From Pseudomonadaceae bacterium (lineage in GTDB: Bacteria; Pseudomonadota; Gammaproteobacteria; Pseudomonadales; Azotimanducaceae), in NCBI GenBank assembly GCA_024743435.1, contig JANSWO010000005.1:232617-296616 (forward strand): a stretch of DNA of 64,000 nt. Reading direction: 5' to 3'. This document shows positions 53,084 through 62,725 of the stretch, one piece after another; the first letter of the stretch is position 1, and each line of letters starts with the position of its first letter. The notes under the pieces are model-generated. The model saw only the letters and a list, made by a program, of their open reading frames with translations, did no database searches and was not told the origin of the DNA. A program made the position numbers and the translations under genes.

Positions 53084-54238
53084 TTAGCCCTCGCTTGCAG
53101 CGTCGTCGGAGTAATCCAGGTCATCTGCATACGGCAACCAAAAACGAAACGTAACACCCGGGCCAACATTGTTCTCGTAGTCGAGCTCGCCGCTGTGGTC
53201 ACGAATGATGGAGCGACAAATCGACAAGCCCATACCCATCCCATCACTCTTTGTGGAGTGAAATGCGCCAAAAACAAGATCTTGTTGATCATCTTCGATC
53301 CCAGGCCCCACGTCTGCCACCGTAACCGAGACTCCAGATCGCTCCTCAGCAACCGCAACGTCTATCCGATTGCCGTTGCTGCAATTCACATCATCCATTG
53401 CGTCAATCGCATTACGCAAAAGGTTGAGCGCGACCTGCTGGATCTGAACGGGATCGCAAAAGACCTTCGCAACTGGCTCACTGACGCTGTACACCACTTC
53501 AATTCCGTGTGCCCTCGCATCACCAGCTGCCAGATGCTGCAGCTCTGCCAGAAGCTCTGGCATGTCAACCATCTCCCGCTGACCGCCTTCATTGCGAACG
53601 AAACGCTGTATGCGTTCGATAACCGAACCCGCACGCAGAGCCTGTGTATTGAGTTTCTGCAAAGCACCTGAGAGCTTGTCGCGATCGAGGTTGGGACGCT
53701 GCAGAAGCTTGATTGAAGCCTGGGCATACATCGCGATGGCTGTCAGCGGCTGGTTGATCTCGTGCGCGATGCTAGCGGTCATCTCCCCCATCGTGCTCAA
53801 GCGGCCAACGCGAGCTAGGTGTTCTCGCTGTTCGGCAATGGCCAGTTCTGAGGCTTTCTGCAGGGACAGATCACGAACAATGCCGGTGAAATAGGTTTCA
53901 CCATCTCCGGGTAGCGCCTTGATCGCGAGGTAGATGGGAAACTCTGTGCCCGCAGACGTTACGGCGGTGAGTTCCCGGCCGATACCGATAATGGTCGCAT
54001 TACCCGTTTCGAGATACCGATCGACAAACGCCTGATGGCTCGACCGATAAGGCTCCGGCATCAATACAGAAATCTGTTGGCCGAGTAGCTCGCTTTCGCG
54101 ATAGCCGAACATATCGAACGTTGATTGGTTTGCGGAGAGAATGTGACCGCCTGAATCGATCGTGATGATCGCATCGACAACAGCGTCTAGAACGCTTATC
54201 GCGTTGTCTTGCAGCCATTGTCTGGCGGTCTTGTCCAT
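53084..54238 (-). CDS. fixL: FixL-like oxygen-sensing histidine kinase
   Basis: This is a 384-residue soluble kinase with one PAS domain (about 10-125). The FixL haem-pocket residues appear kept: H68 in YRSSHQAF aligns with the proximal haem histidine, R74 in DRY and R88 in IIGIGR with the two pocket arginines, and the sequence MPEPYR is shared. The kinase core has H159 in ASIAHEINQPL and the ATPase motifs LLRNAIDAM and GMGMGLSI. No membrane helix is present, unlike rhizobial FixL. ATG at 54238 has AGGTG at 8 bases; the frame is open 32 codons further upstream. Confidence 0.82.
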   Translation of the reverse strand: MDKTARQWLQDNAISVLDAVVDAIITIDSGGHILSANQSTFDMFGYRESELLGQQISVLMPEPYRSSHQAFVDRYLETGNATIIGIGRELTAVTSAGTEFPIYLAIKALPGDGETYFTGIVRDLSLQKASELAIAEQREHLARVGRLSTMGEMTASIAHEINQPLTAIAMYAQASIKLLQRPNLDRDKLSGALQKLNTQALRAGSVIERIQRFVRNEGGQREMVDMPELLAELQHLAAGDARAHGIEVVYSVSEPVAKVFCDPVQIQQVALNLLRNAIDAMDDVNCSNGNRIDVAVAEERSGVSVTVADVGPGIEDDQQDLVFGAFHSTKSDGMGMGLSICRSIIRDHSGELDYENNVGPGVTFRFWLPYADDLDYSDDAASEG

Positions 54239-54553
54239 TCGCGCATCACCTGAAAGGTCAGGCTCGTCCTCGATCGATAAGAGTGTGCTCGTAGACTCGT
54301 GATTATCACCCCTGCGAGCGCCGGAAAGAAACAAGCGTGGCGCATAGCGCTACGCAATGACTAAGTAGTTTCCGAAGCGAGCGCGGTGGCTTTGCGAATA
54401 ACTCACCCATCCCTCGCGATTTAGCATTATCTGTATCGGGACACTATCTGTATCGGGAAGACTGCACGACAGCTTCAGCGCGATAGCCTATAAGCGGGCC
54501 ACTGCGGCCTTTTCACGATACAGTTCCTCTTACTCACAACCGAGGTGGACACC
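54239..54553. other. Divergent intergenic region with a direct repeat
   Basis: No gene is seen between fixL and the stress protein gene. At 54428-54441 and 54445-54458 the 14-base string TATCTGTATCGGGA is repeated with a 17-base period, which could be a regulator site or slippage product. The rest holds the open but unlikely upstream part of the fixL frame. Confidence 0.5.
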
Positions 54554-55015
54554 ATGCCTAACAACTCGCACTACAAACACGTTCTGATCGCGGTCGACAC
54601 CACCGACGAGGCGGATGAAGTCATGGCTGCGGCGCAGGCTGTCATACCGGATGGTTGCCGCTCCTCGGCGGTAACCGTCGTGAAGCCACTGGCTCGCGTC
54701 TATGGCGGCCTGGACATGTCGACAATGGCCGACACCTCGATCACATTCGAGCAGGAAGCGCTTAAGCAATCTGCGGCCTCACTGACCAAGCTCGCTGGCG
54801 GCTACGGCGTTGCCGCTGAAGACTGCCACGTCCGGCTCGGCACCCCCGCTCATGAGATTCGCAGCATTGCCGAGGAGCTCGGTGCTGACCTCATTGTGCT
54901 GGGCACGCACGGCCGTCATGGCCTTGGCCTGGTGCTCGGCTCTACTGCCAATTCAGTGCTACACGGTGTCAAGTGCGACGTGTTGTCTGTGAAGATTCAT
55001 CCGGTCGACGATTGA
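54554..55015 (+). CDS. Universal stress protein, UspA family
   Basis: This is a 153-residue single Usp domain protein. The start HVLIAVDTTDEADEVM and the C-terminal GTHGRHGLGLVLGSTANSVL with HGVKCDVLSVK fit the UspA type. It is probably a cytosolic dimer that aids survival in stress or low growth. The GAGGTG site 6 bases before ATG 54554 fixes the start; a GTG three codons earlier is rejected. It overlaps the AsmA-like gene by 19 bases at the 3' ends. Confidence 0.92.
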   Translation: MPNNSHYKHVLIAVDTTDEADEVMAAAQAVIPDGCRSSAVTVVKPLARVYGGLDMSTMADTSITFEQEALKQSAASLTKLAGGYGVAAEDCHVRLGTPAHEIRSIAEELGADLIVLGTHGRHGLGLVLGSTANSVLHGVKCDVLSVKIHPVDD

Positions 55016-57030
55016 TCAACGGTCTCAACCGGCTCCTCGGGAGCGAGGATGGGCTCTCCGGCCAACGCTCGCTCACACGCGGAGCCGGCGTTGGCCAGAC
55101 GCTTGAACATACCCTCGGCCAGAATCGACACGCCCCCGGTGGACATAGCTGCCCCCACCGCGGCGCCGCTCTTCAATAATCCAGCTGCATCAGCAGTCGG
55201 TTTCGGCGCCGATAGCGTTCCGCCAAGTTTCAGAAACTTAACAACGGAGCCAACATTGACACCGACGCCTGCTCTCGATGAGGGGCTCAGACCGATGGAC
55301 AGTGTTTCATCGCCAAGGTCGATGCTGCCGTCACCAACGATCTCCATCTTCTCAGTTTCGACAACGAGCGAGTTGCTTGCCTGCAGCACGCCGCCCGAAA
55401 CATCGAATTGCACCAGCGCGCAATCCAGCCGCGTTGTCGGATCCGTTCTGGCAAACGGGTTGAGTTTATTCAACGTCTCCATCAAGAGATCGGAACCAAT
55501 CAGCTCGAACGTATCATTCTGAACCACGGCGTCCTGCACGGTCACAAGGATAGAACCATCGAGCGAGCCAGCCAGGGCGGCAGAACTCTGTCCCGCGCCA
55601 GATAGCTCAATCCGTGCAATTAACGCACCTCCAGTCAGATCCTCTTCCGGCACAATCCCAAATGCTTGTAGATCTATTCCTTCCAGATTGAACGCGGAAA
55701 TCAGCTGCACCGCCTCGCCCTGCAGCGTCAGCCCAAGCGAGCCAGTAAATCCACCATTGCCAAACACACCGTCGATCGGTGCAACACTGAGCACACCGTT
55801 TTCGCCACGCACCCCCAGCTCCACCTGTGAAAACACAGCGTCAAGGATATGCAACTCGCTAACGTTCAGATCCACATCAACAAATGTGCGCGCGAGCCAG
55901 GACCAGTTGATGGGAGCATCGGAAAACACTCGGCCTGCGGCGGGTTCGACCGCCGTCGTTGCTGGCTCATCAGGCGTCGGCTGCGTTCGTGGCACATACA
56001 ATTGCGGCGCTTGCAGCACAGAGACGATACGAAGCGGTGAGAATTCAAGCGAGCCGGATCCATTGAGCGAATTCGGACCCCAGTGCAAGCTCGTCAGCTC
56101 AAAGGAGAGCCGGTCCACTTCGCCATCCAGGCCAACCGCGAGATCGAGCGGTAGAACATCATCGTCTGCCAGCGGCACCTGATCGCGCAGCCCAAACAAC
56201 TCATCGATCTCCACCTCAACAATGAATGTGGGTAAGGAGAGTTCAGCGCTAACACTGAGAGCATCGCCGCCCGCATCCGCAAGCGCTACTTTGAGCGTGG
56301 CGCCGGCAAGCGGTCGCAGATCCAACGGTTGTCGCGGTGACGAGGCATCGTCGATTGCCTCGGCATCCGTATTTGCGGATGGCGTCAGCAGCGGCGAGAC
56401 GTCCAACCGCTGCGCGCTGACAACGAGGCGAGATGGCGCGCCGTGTTTGAGACGGCCGGTTACATCAACCGCCAGATCCATGACATCACCCACCACCGAG
56501 AAATCGGCACCGGTTGCGGAATCGGATGCATCGGGACTCAGGCTACCCGCCAGTTTGACAAGCGCGGGCTGGCCTGAACTTTCGAACACACTGATGTTCG
56601 TGAACACAAGCCCTTCGAGGTGCGACAGCGGCGCGAGATCCAGCTCAACCGAGTCGGAGTCAGCGCCTGCGTCCGACGCTGCAGCCTCCGTGGGAGGCAG
56701 GCGATCGAGATAGGCACGCACCGTGTTCAATTCGCCGCCAACCCAGGCTTCGCTGGACAAATAGTCTATTGGGCTAACCGTAACCGACGCATCGGCAACA
56801 GCCACGAAGGGTTCACCAACACTCAGAGCGGAGACCTGCAGATTCCGGATGTCTAACTGCAGGGGAAAAAAGGTCACGCTGAGGCCGTCATACGAAAGCG
56901 CGTATCCCGCGCGCTCGGCCAAACTCTCAAGCAGCGGCGAAAAGGCGGCGGGCGCAAATCGAAGAACGGCCAACGCCACCACAACCAGCACCAGCAGTAC
57001 GCCCAGCAGCCAACGAATTACCCGTAACAT
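54997..57030 (-). CDS. AsmA-like protein
   Basis: This is a 677-residue envelope protein. A single N-terminal helix (WLLGVLLVLVVVALAVLRF) anchors a long periplasmic beta-rich chain of the AsmA family, which forms grooves for moving phospholipid to the outer membrane. The C-terminal region (SGAGQSSAALAGSLDGSILV to MEIVGDGSIDLGDETLSI) is the AsmA signature part. GGAG lies upstream of ATG 57030; the frame is open 94 codons earlier but without a membrane-targeting start. Which AsmA paralogue it equals is not clear. Confidence 0.87.
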   Translation of the reverse strand: MLRVIRWLLGVLLVLVVVALAVLRFAPAAFSPLLESLAERAGYALSYDGLSVTFFPLQLDIRNLQVSALSVGEPFVAVADASVTVSPIDYLSSEAWVGGELNTVRAYLDRLPPTEAAASDAGADSDSVELDLAPLSHLEGLVFTNISVFESSGQPALVKLAGSLSPDASDSATGADFSVVGDVMDLAVDVTGRLKHGAPSRLVVSAQRLDVSPLLTPSANTDAEAIDDASSPRQPLDLRPLAGATLKVALADAGGDALSVSAELSLPTFIVEVEIDELFGLRDQVPLADDDVLPLDLAVGLDGEVDRLSFELTSLHWGPNSLNGSGSLEFSPLRIVSVLQAPQLYVPRTQPTPDEPATTAVEPAAGRVFSDAPINWSWLARTFVDVDLNVSELHILDAVFSQVELGVRGENGVLSVAPIDGVFGNGGFTGSLGLTLQGEAVQLISAFNLEGIDLQAFGIVPEEDLTGGALIARIELSGAGQSSAALAGSLDGSILVTVQDAVVQNDTFELIGSDLLMETLNKLNPFARTDPTTRLDCALVQFDVSGGVLQASNSLVVETEKMEIVGDGSIDLGDETLSIGLSPSSRAGVGVNVGSVVKFLKLGGTLSAPKPTADAAGLLKSGAAVGAAMSTGGVSILAEGMFKRLANAGSACERALAGEPILAPEEPVETVDQSSTG

Positions 57031-57317
57031 GATCTGGTCTCCAAATGAGTCTCTGAGTGCGCCGAGGCTCGTAGAAAGCGGTGCTGTCCTGTCGCCGTGT
57101 ATCCCTGCATCGAGTGACAAGCGCGATAGCTGGCTCGATGGAATTCGGTCCGACACGCCGCAGACAGCAACGCCAGCTTGTGCAAGCATGACACGGTAGG
57201 CGTCAATCCAGCGCAAACGCCTGGCACTGCACATCCGCCTACTAATACGCCTGGTCCAACGGGAGACATCGCGCGTATAGCTAAAGAGACTACAGCTAGA
57301 GAGGCAAGCCAATAGCT

Positions 57318-57944
57318 ATGACAAGTTTTTACAGAACCACAACCTACCTGCCGCGGCGGCAGACGACCCGCATCGCCTTGCTTGTCTCGATCACGGCGCT
57401 CATGCTCAGCGTACAACCGTTACTGGCCACTGAAGCGGCCTCGATCGATGGTCACTGGCGCCTCGACAACGACGCAACCGTCGCCGTGCAGCCAGAAGAC
57501 GCGCGTAAATCAAATTTTGGTTTTGGCCGAGTCAAGCCCAGCATCACCGTGGGCGGTGTACCGATACCGCTTCCAGGAGGTGAGCAAACTCAAGACCTTG
57601 GCCAACCCAAAGACCCCGAGGAGTTGCACTGCGGAATTCTGACCATTGCAACCACCGCCAAAGCTGTTGAGCTCACCTACGATGGTGATGCCAGCGCTAA
57701 GTGGCGAAGCGGAGATTTCCGGGGCATGACCACGCGCTGGAGCCGAAGTCGGCTGACCAACCGCTATCAGACCATGTCCAGGAAGGTGAATAAGCGCTTT
57801 GAACTTCGAAGTGACGGAATGCTCGAAGTCACCATCGTCATCAAACCGAAAAGCGGCAAAAAGGTTACCTACAAAAGAGTGTTCCAACGCTTCGATCCAG
57901 CCAGCGAGCCGGTAGCCGACGAACCACAAGCCGCAGCAACCTAG
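57318..57944 (+). CDS. Exported protein of unknown function
   Basis: This is a 208-residue protein with a signal peptide (about 17-38: TRIALLVSITALMLSVQPLL, cleaved near LATEA). The mature part begins SIDGHWRLDNDATV and has a single cysteine (LHCGILTI) and many beta-prone stretches, rather like lipocalin-type periplasmic folds, but I recognise no family. It is divergent from the AsmA-like gene. The ATG has only a weak purine-rich site. Confidence 0.75.
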   Translation: MTSFYRTTTYLPRRQTTRIALLVSITALMLSVQPLLATEAASIDGHWRLDNDATVAVQPEDARKSNFGFGRVKPSITVGGVPIPLPGGEQTQDLGQPKDPEELHCGILTIATTAKAVELTYDGDASAKWRSGDFRGMTTRWSRSRLTNRYQTMSRKVNKRFELRSDGMLEVTIVIKPKSGKKVTYKRVFQRFDPASEPVADEPQAAAT

Positions 57945-58063
57945 CGTCAAACACATGGGCTCTGATCAATCGGCGCGGCACTGAACATGGCACACAAGCA
58001 CAACATCAACAGGCAACCGCAATAGGCCGCACCGCCAACACGCAGCCCTGTTACAGTCTGCGT

Positions 58064-59971
58064 ATGCGAGTGCTCTGGTTGATTGTGGGAATTCTGTCGC
58101 TGGTGTCCGGCGTCATCGGCCTGGCTGTACCCCTGTGGCCGTCGACACCGTTTCTATTGCTTGCAGCTTTCGCCTTCTCCCGCGGCTCCGAACGACTGCA
58201 TCACTGGTTACACCACCATCGATACCTCGGACCGCCAATACATCAATGGCGTGCTCACAAAGCGATTTCACGCAGTAGCAAGGTTACCGGGGTTGCGCTC
58301 ATGCTGGTCGCCTTCTTGAGCTCAATTGCCATGCAGGTGCCCTGGTGGGCTCTGACCGCGCAGGTCGCTGTTCTGATTCCCGTCGCGGTGTTTCTTATGA
58401 CACGGCCGGAACCGCCAATAGATCTGGGTCGCCAGTTACTTAACCCCGACGCGTTTCCGCACGAGGTTTCCGCGCTGCAGCTGATCGAGACACACCTTTC
58501 CTGGATCGTGTTGACCGGCGACTACGCCTATAAGATCAAAAAGGCGATCAAACTGAACTTTGTGGACTTCTCAACCCTGGACCTGCGCCGCGACAGTTGC
58601 GTCGAGGAACTGCGTTTGAATCGCCAATTCACGCCGCAACTCTATCTGGACGTGGTCCCTATCCTGGGGTCTGCACGGACACCACGAGTTGGCGAGCCAG
58701 GCGATACCGAAGGGGCGTTCGAATGGGCTGTGAAGATGTTGCAGTTCAACCCCGATGACACTTTGGATCGGGCTCTAAGCGATTCGCGCCTCACACCCGA
58801 ACTGTTTGCCGACTTCGGGACCGTTCTCGCCGGCCTTCACAGCCAACAGCAGCCGCTGTACGAACCCGACGTCACCAGCCTCGATGCGCTGATTAAACCC
58901 ATGACAGACAATTTCGCAACGCTCATGTCGAGCCCGAGCGGTCGAGAGCATGAAGCTGTGATCAGCGCGCTGCGCGAGCGCCTGGACTCCGATGTACTCG
59001 CGTTAGGTGGCCGGCTGGTGCAACGGGCCGATGATGGTTTCATTCGCGAGTGCCACGGTGATCTGCACCTGGGTAACCTGCTGCTCACAGACGATGGCAT
59101 CCGGACGTTCGATGCGCTGGAGTTCAACAGATTGTTGCGCTGTATCGACCCAATCAGTGATGTGGCATTTCTGTACATGGATTGCGCCGAACACGATCGC
59201 GAAGACCTCGCATTCGCCTTTGCCGATGCCTACTTCGACACCAGTGGCGACTACAACGGCATGGCTCTGTTGCCTCTTTACGCCCGCTATCGATCTGTTG
59301 TGCGCGCGAAGGTAGCCGCGCTACAGGCCGATCAACAGCTCCCGGGAGCGCGCCGGGATCTCGCGCATCGATTGGACTGGACGCTCGCTCGCAGCACGCG
59401 CACTCCGGGTTGCCTGATCATCATGTGTGGGCTGTCTGGCTCCGGGAAATCCTATCTGTCTGAGCGTCTGGTGCATCGCAGCTATGCGCTGCGCATTCGC
59501 TCCGATGTAATGCGGAAACAGCATGCCGGGCTCGCGCCATTGGACAACTCGAACTCCGGGGTCGATGCCGGCATCTATAGCGCCGATCACGCGCAGGCGA
59601 CCTACAACTCAATGGCCGAGCTTGCGGAGATACTCCTGCGCGAGGGCGAAAACGTCATCATCGATGCAGCATGTCTGCTTGCCTCCCAACGTCAGAGGCT
59701 GGCCAGTGCCGCCGGAACTGGGCCATGCGTAGTGGTCTATGCCGATGCCCCAGGGTCTGTTCTTCGAGAACGCATTTGGCAACGCCAACGCAACGCCAAC
59801 GATCCGTCGGAGGCAACTGTGGATGTGCTGAATAAACAATTGCAGCGCTTCGAACCGCCGCGCGGCGACCATGTCATTCGCGTTGACGCCGCGGGGCAAG
59901 TAGACCTGGACGAGCTCGCTCAACGAATTCGCGAAGATACTGAGCGCCAGCGCGCGCAGCACGAAACATAA
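58064..59971 (+). CDS. DUF454 membrane domain fused to phosphotransferase and P-loop kinase domains
   Basis: This is a 635-residue fusion. Residues 1-115 are a DUF454/YbaN-like inner-membrane domain (GLAVPLWPSTPFLLLAAFAF, then RGSERLHHWL). About 125-440 form an aminoglycoside-phosphotransferase-like fold with the catalytic loop ECHGDLHLGNLLL and the metal aspartate in FDALEFNRLL. About 445-635 form a P-loop kinase with Walker A GLSGSGKS. The last two domains are known together as COG2187/COG0645 proteins. Fusion to DUF454 in one open frame is unusual. The substrate is unknown. Confidence 0.85.
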   Translation: MRVLWLIVGILSLVSGVIGLAVPLWPSTPFLLLAAFAFSRGSERLHHWLHHHRYLGPPIHQWRAHKAISRSSKVTGVALMLVAFLSSIAMQVPWWALTAQVAVLIPVAVFLMTRPEPPIDLGRQLLNPDAFPHEVSALQLIETHLSWIVLTGDYAYKIKKAIKLNFVDFSTLDLRRDSCVEELRLNRQFTPQLYLDVVPILGSARTPRVGEPGDTEGAFEWAVKMLQFNPDDTLDRALSDSRLTPELFADFGTVLAGLHSQQQPLYEPDVTSLDALIKPMTDNFATLMSSPSGREHEAVISALRERLDSDVLALGGRLVQRADDGFIRECHGDLHLGNLLLTDDGIRTFDALEFNRLLRCIDPISDVAFLYMDCAEHDREDLAFAFADAYFDTSGDYNGMALLPLYARYRSVVRAKVAALQADQQLPGARRDLAHRLDWTLARSTRTPGCLIIMCGLSGSGKSYLSERLVHRSYALRIRSDVMRKQHAGLAPLDNSNSGVDAGIYSADHAQATYNSMAELAEILLREGENVIIDAACLLASQRQRLASAAGTGPCVVVYADAPGSVLRERIWQRQRNANDPSEATVDVLNKQLQRFEPPRGDHVIRVDAAGQVDLDELAQRIREDTERQRAQHET

Positions 59972-60036
59972 AGCTCGGCTGGACCACACAACCGCCTTTC
60001 GTGACAGCGGCTGTGCAGCCTGGCTACCATGCAGAC

Positions 60037-60444
60037 ATGAACCTACTGCCTGGCATTCCGGAAGACGCGCTCGAGTGGCAATTTGTTCGCGCCAGCGGCC
60101 CCGGCGGTCAGAACGTGAACAAGGTAGCAACCGCGGTACAACTGCGTGTCGATGTCGGCGCAACTCAACTGGCCGAACCGGTTCGTCGTCGGCTACTGGC
60201 ATTGGCCGGCAGTCGTGCAACGCGCGACGGTTACCTCATTATCGCCGCTGAACGCTTCCGGTCCCAGGCGCGCAACCGAGTAGATGCGCTAGAGCGGCTT
60301 TCCGATCTGATCGAGCAAGCCCGCATCGTGCCCAAGAAGCGAGTGCCGACAAAACCCAGCCGGGCCGCCAAAGAGCGCCGCAAAACCGGCAAGAAAAAGC
60401 GCGCACAGCTGAAATCGAATCGTCGCAAGCCGACGATGGACTGA
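60037..60444 (+). CDS. arfB: Alternative ribosome-rescue factor ArfB
   Basis: This is a 135-residue peptidyl-tRNA hydrolase that frees stalled ribosomes. The catalytic GGQ is in RASGPGGQNVNKV. The basic C-terminal tail (KERRKTGKKKRAQLKSNRRK), which enters the mRNA channel, is present. ATG 60037 is the family start; the frame is open 12 codons earlier. It is followed by the MFS gene after 78 bases. Confidence 0.94.
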   Translation: MNLLPGIPEDALEWQFVRASGPGGQNVNKVATAVQLRVDVGATQLAEPVRRRLLALAGSRATRDGYLIIAAERFRSQARNRVDALERLSDLIEQARIVPKKRVPTKPSRAAKERRKTGKKKRAQLKSNRRKPTMD

Positions 60445-60522
60445 CGCCGCCGCCTGCAAAGCCAGCGTCTTTCAGGCATTGTGCTTCGCCGGGCTCAACG
60501 AACCAGCCATCGCCATCACATC

Positions 60523-61743
60523 ATGTCACCCCGCGCTAAGTATCTAACAGGAACCTTCACCTGGTTCGCAGCCTTCGGTATCCAGGGGGTGTTGTTCGCG
60601 TGGCTCGTGACCATGGTGCTGGATCAGAGCGCCGCCATGGTTGGCTTTGCCCAAATGGCTTTGCTGCTTCCGGGCACTCTGCTCATGCTGTTCGGCGGAG
60701 CCGTTAGCGATGTGCTCGGACCCAAGCGTGTCGTAGTATCGGCACAGTGCTTTGCGCTCGTGCCGCTGCTTTTTCTGATTTATGTTCTGACGAGCGACAC
60801 GCTCAGTTACAACGCGATGTTGATCTACGGTGTGTTGATGGGCATCGCCCAGGCATTCGTCACACCCAGCCGGGACGGCATGCTCAATGCGGTGGCCGGC
60901 AACCGTCTGCAAAGGACAGTTGTGTTCGCGACGATGATGCAGTTCGGCGGCCAGATTGTGGGCTTCATTCTGGCTGGATTTGCCGATCGCTTCGGGCCAG
61001 TGCCGATCGTGATCGCCCAGTGTGTTCTGCTTAGCGCCGGCGCCCTCGCCTACAGTCGGGTGCCGATCAGCTATGAGCCGCAAACACGCCAACACAGCTT
61101 CATTCGCTCGATGGGACGCTCCATCGCGGACGGCGCTCGAACCGTGATTGGCAACAAATCGATGGTAGCTGTCATGGTTCAGAACGTCGCAATGGCCATG
61201 TTCTTCATGAGTTCATACCTGGTGGGCCTGCCCATTCTCATTCGCGAGGTGTTCGACGGCAGCGCTCAAGACCTATCCTGGATCAACATGGCCAACTCGG
61301 CAGGGCTCGTTCTGACGGCAGCCCTGCTTCTGCCCTATGGCGACGTAAAGAGGCCCGGCAGAACACTCCTGCTCAACCACGGTATCGGTGCTCTCACGCT
61401 CGCGGCCGGTGCGCTCTCCGGCTCGTTCGTATGGCTGGCCGTGTTCATATTCGCCTGGGGTCTCAACGGTGGCTTCGCGATCGCCATGTCACGTTCGATC
61501 ATGCAGCAACTGGCACCGACGCATCAGGTAAGTCGAGTCATGTCCTTCTACAACTTGTCCTTCATGGGCGCCGGACCCATCGGAATGTTGCTGGGCGGCT
61601 TCCTCGCCGCTCGATACGGACCCGCCCAGGCGATTATCATCAGCTGTGGACTCATGCTGATCGTCAACCTGTCCACCACCGTGTGGTCTCCACTCTGGCG
61701 TCTCAGCCTCGACGATTCAGCGCCGCTACAACCATCTGACTGA
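60523..61743 (+). CDS. Major facilitator superfamily transporter
   Basis: This is a 406-residue transporter with about twelve helices. The loop after helix 2 (GGAVSDVLGPKRVVVSA) matches the MFS motif A pattern G-x-x-x-D-x-x-G-x-K-R. The family resembles enterobactin-exporter-like MFS members. The substrate is unknown. The start is either GTG 60481 or ATG 60523. It is 22 bases before the second Coq4-family gene and probably co-transcribed with it. Confidence 0.87.
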   Translation: MSPRAKYLTGTFTWFAAFGIQGVLFAWLVTMVLDQSAAMVGFAQMALLLPGTLLMLFGGAVSDVLGPKRVVVSAQCFALVPLLFLIYVLTSDTLSYNAMLIYGVLMGIAQAFVTPSRDGMLNAVAGNRLQRTVVFATMMQFGGQIVGFILAGFADRFGPVPIVIAQCVLLSAGALAYSRVPISYEPQTRQHSFIRSMGRSIADGARTVIGNKSMVAVMVQNVAMAMFFMSSYLVGLPILIREVFDGSAQDLSWINMANSAGLVLTAALLLPYGDVKRPGRTLLLNHGIGALTLAAGALSGSFVWLAVFIFAWGLNGGFAIAMSRSIMQQLAPTHQVSRVMSFYNLSFMGAGPIGMLLGGFLAARYGPAQAIIISCGLMLIVNLSTTVWSPLWRLSLDDSAPLQPSD

Positions 61744-61765
61744 ACCTTACGAACGGAGACTCGCT

Positions 61766-62719
61766 GTGTCTGCTTCCCTCGTCAACACGCTTATCCCTCA
61801 CTGCAAACGGCCTTCCCTGGAAGCGCTCCAGAGGGTGGCGAACGCTGCGCGCGAGGGCGATGCAGAAGGACGATTGCATGTGTGCGGTGCGATGCTGTGG
61901 GCAGCCTTTGCTTCTCCCGCGGCAACGACATCGGTGTTCGACGCATTAAGCCACGCCTGGCTCCTGCGCGGGCAAAGCGAGCCAGGTAGCTGGGATTCTC
62001 AGGAGTGCCCGTTGCCACAGGGTTTCTGGCAGGCATTTGAAGACGTACTCGATGGTTCGGACGCCGGCTACGATGCAACGAGCATCACCACCACCGTTGC
62101 CGCTTTGAACGCGCACGTTCATTCGGATTTTACAGAGCTGGCAGAGCGCGCCGCTGCTGCACACCCAGGCGCAGATGGTGCAGTTCATAAGACCGCGCCT
62201 GGATTGCTCTCACTCGCCGAGCTGGCTCGCCAGCCCAAGGGCTCACTGGCCCGCGAGCTGCACAGTATGTGGGTAGACAACAATTTTGATCCGGAAGTTC
62301 TGGATCGAGACGCCATAGGCCTTGCTCAGCTGCCACTAGCTTTGCGCTATCTCAATACCCGCATCCTGCAAATGCACGATGTCTGGCACCTCATTGCCGG
62401 ATACCAGACGACCGCTTTGCATGAGATCGCCATCTCAGCGTTTCAACTTGCCCAGTTCGGGCACAACTACTCTGGCCAGTTCCTGGCGACCGTCGCCTGC
62501 ATCAGTCATCGCAACGCACCAGAAGGTTTTGGGCTACTTCTGCAAACCATTAGTGAAGCGTGGCAGCACGGCAGAAATGTGACTCCCCTAATGGCAGTTG
62601 ACTGGGAATCGTGCTGGCACAAGGACATTGACAGCCTGCGCAATGAACTGGCCGTTCCGGTTTTCGAGGGAAGCTTCCCAGCCGACCTGTTCGAGCAGCT
62701 GAGAGGCGATGCCGCTTAA
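61766..62719 (+). CDS. Coq4-family protein (copy 2, extended)
   Basis: This is a 317-residue protein. The COQ4 zinc motif is present as HDVWHLIAGYQTTALHE (H-D-x-x-H-x11-E). The N-terminal half is longer and less like COQ4 than the copy at 30427-31182, and the C-terminal part (SEAWQHGRNVTPLMAVDWES) is like it. It starts with GTG after GGAG and follows the MFS gene by 22 bases. Whether it modifies quinones or another substrate is unknown. Confidence 0.78.
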   Translation: MSASLVNTLIPHCKRPSLEALQRVANAAREGDAEGRLHVCGAMLWAAFASPAATTSVFDALSHAWLLRGQSEPGSWDSQECPLPQGFWQAFEDVLDGSDAGYDATSITTTVAALNAHVHSDFTELAERAAAAHPGADGAVHKTAPGLLSLAELARQPKGSLARELHSMWVDNNFDPEVLDRDAIGLAQLPLALRYLNTRILQMHDVWHLIAGYQTTALHEIAISAFQLAQFGHNYSGQFLATVACISHRNAPEGFGLLLQTISEAWQHGRNVTPLMAVDWESCWHKDIDSLRNELAVPVFEGSFPADLFEQLRGDAA

Positions 62720-62725
62720 CAGCAA

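Noticed and set aside
53900..54060. Loss of the haem histidine in the FixL-like PAS domain
   Set aside because: I first aligned the haem ligand to the residue before IIGIGR. Realignment puts the ligand in the YRSSHQAF segment, where His is present.
58440..59390. Aminoglycoside resistance enzyme
   Set aside because: The phosphotransferase-like domain belongs to a fused P-loop kinase type with no known drug role; the shared fold alone is not evidence of resistance.
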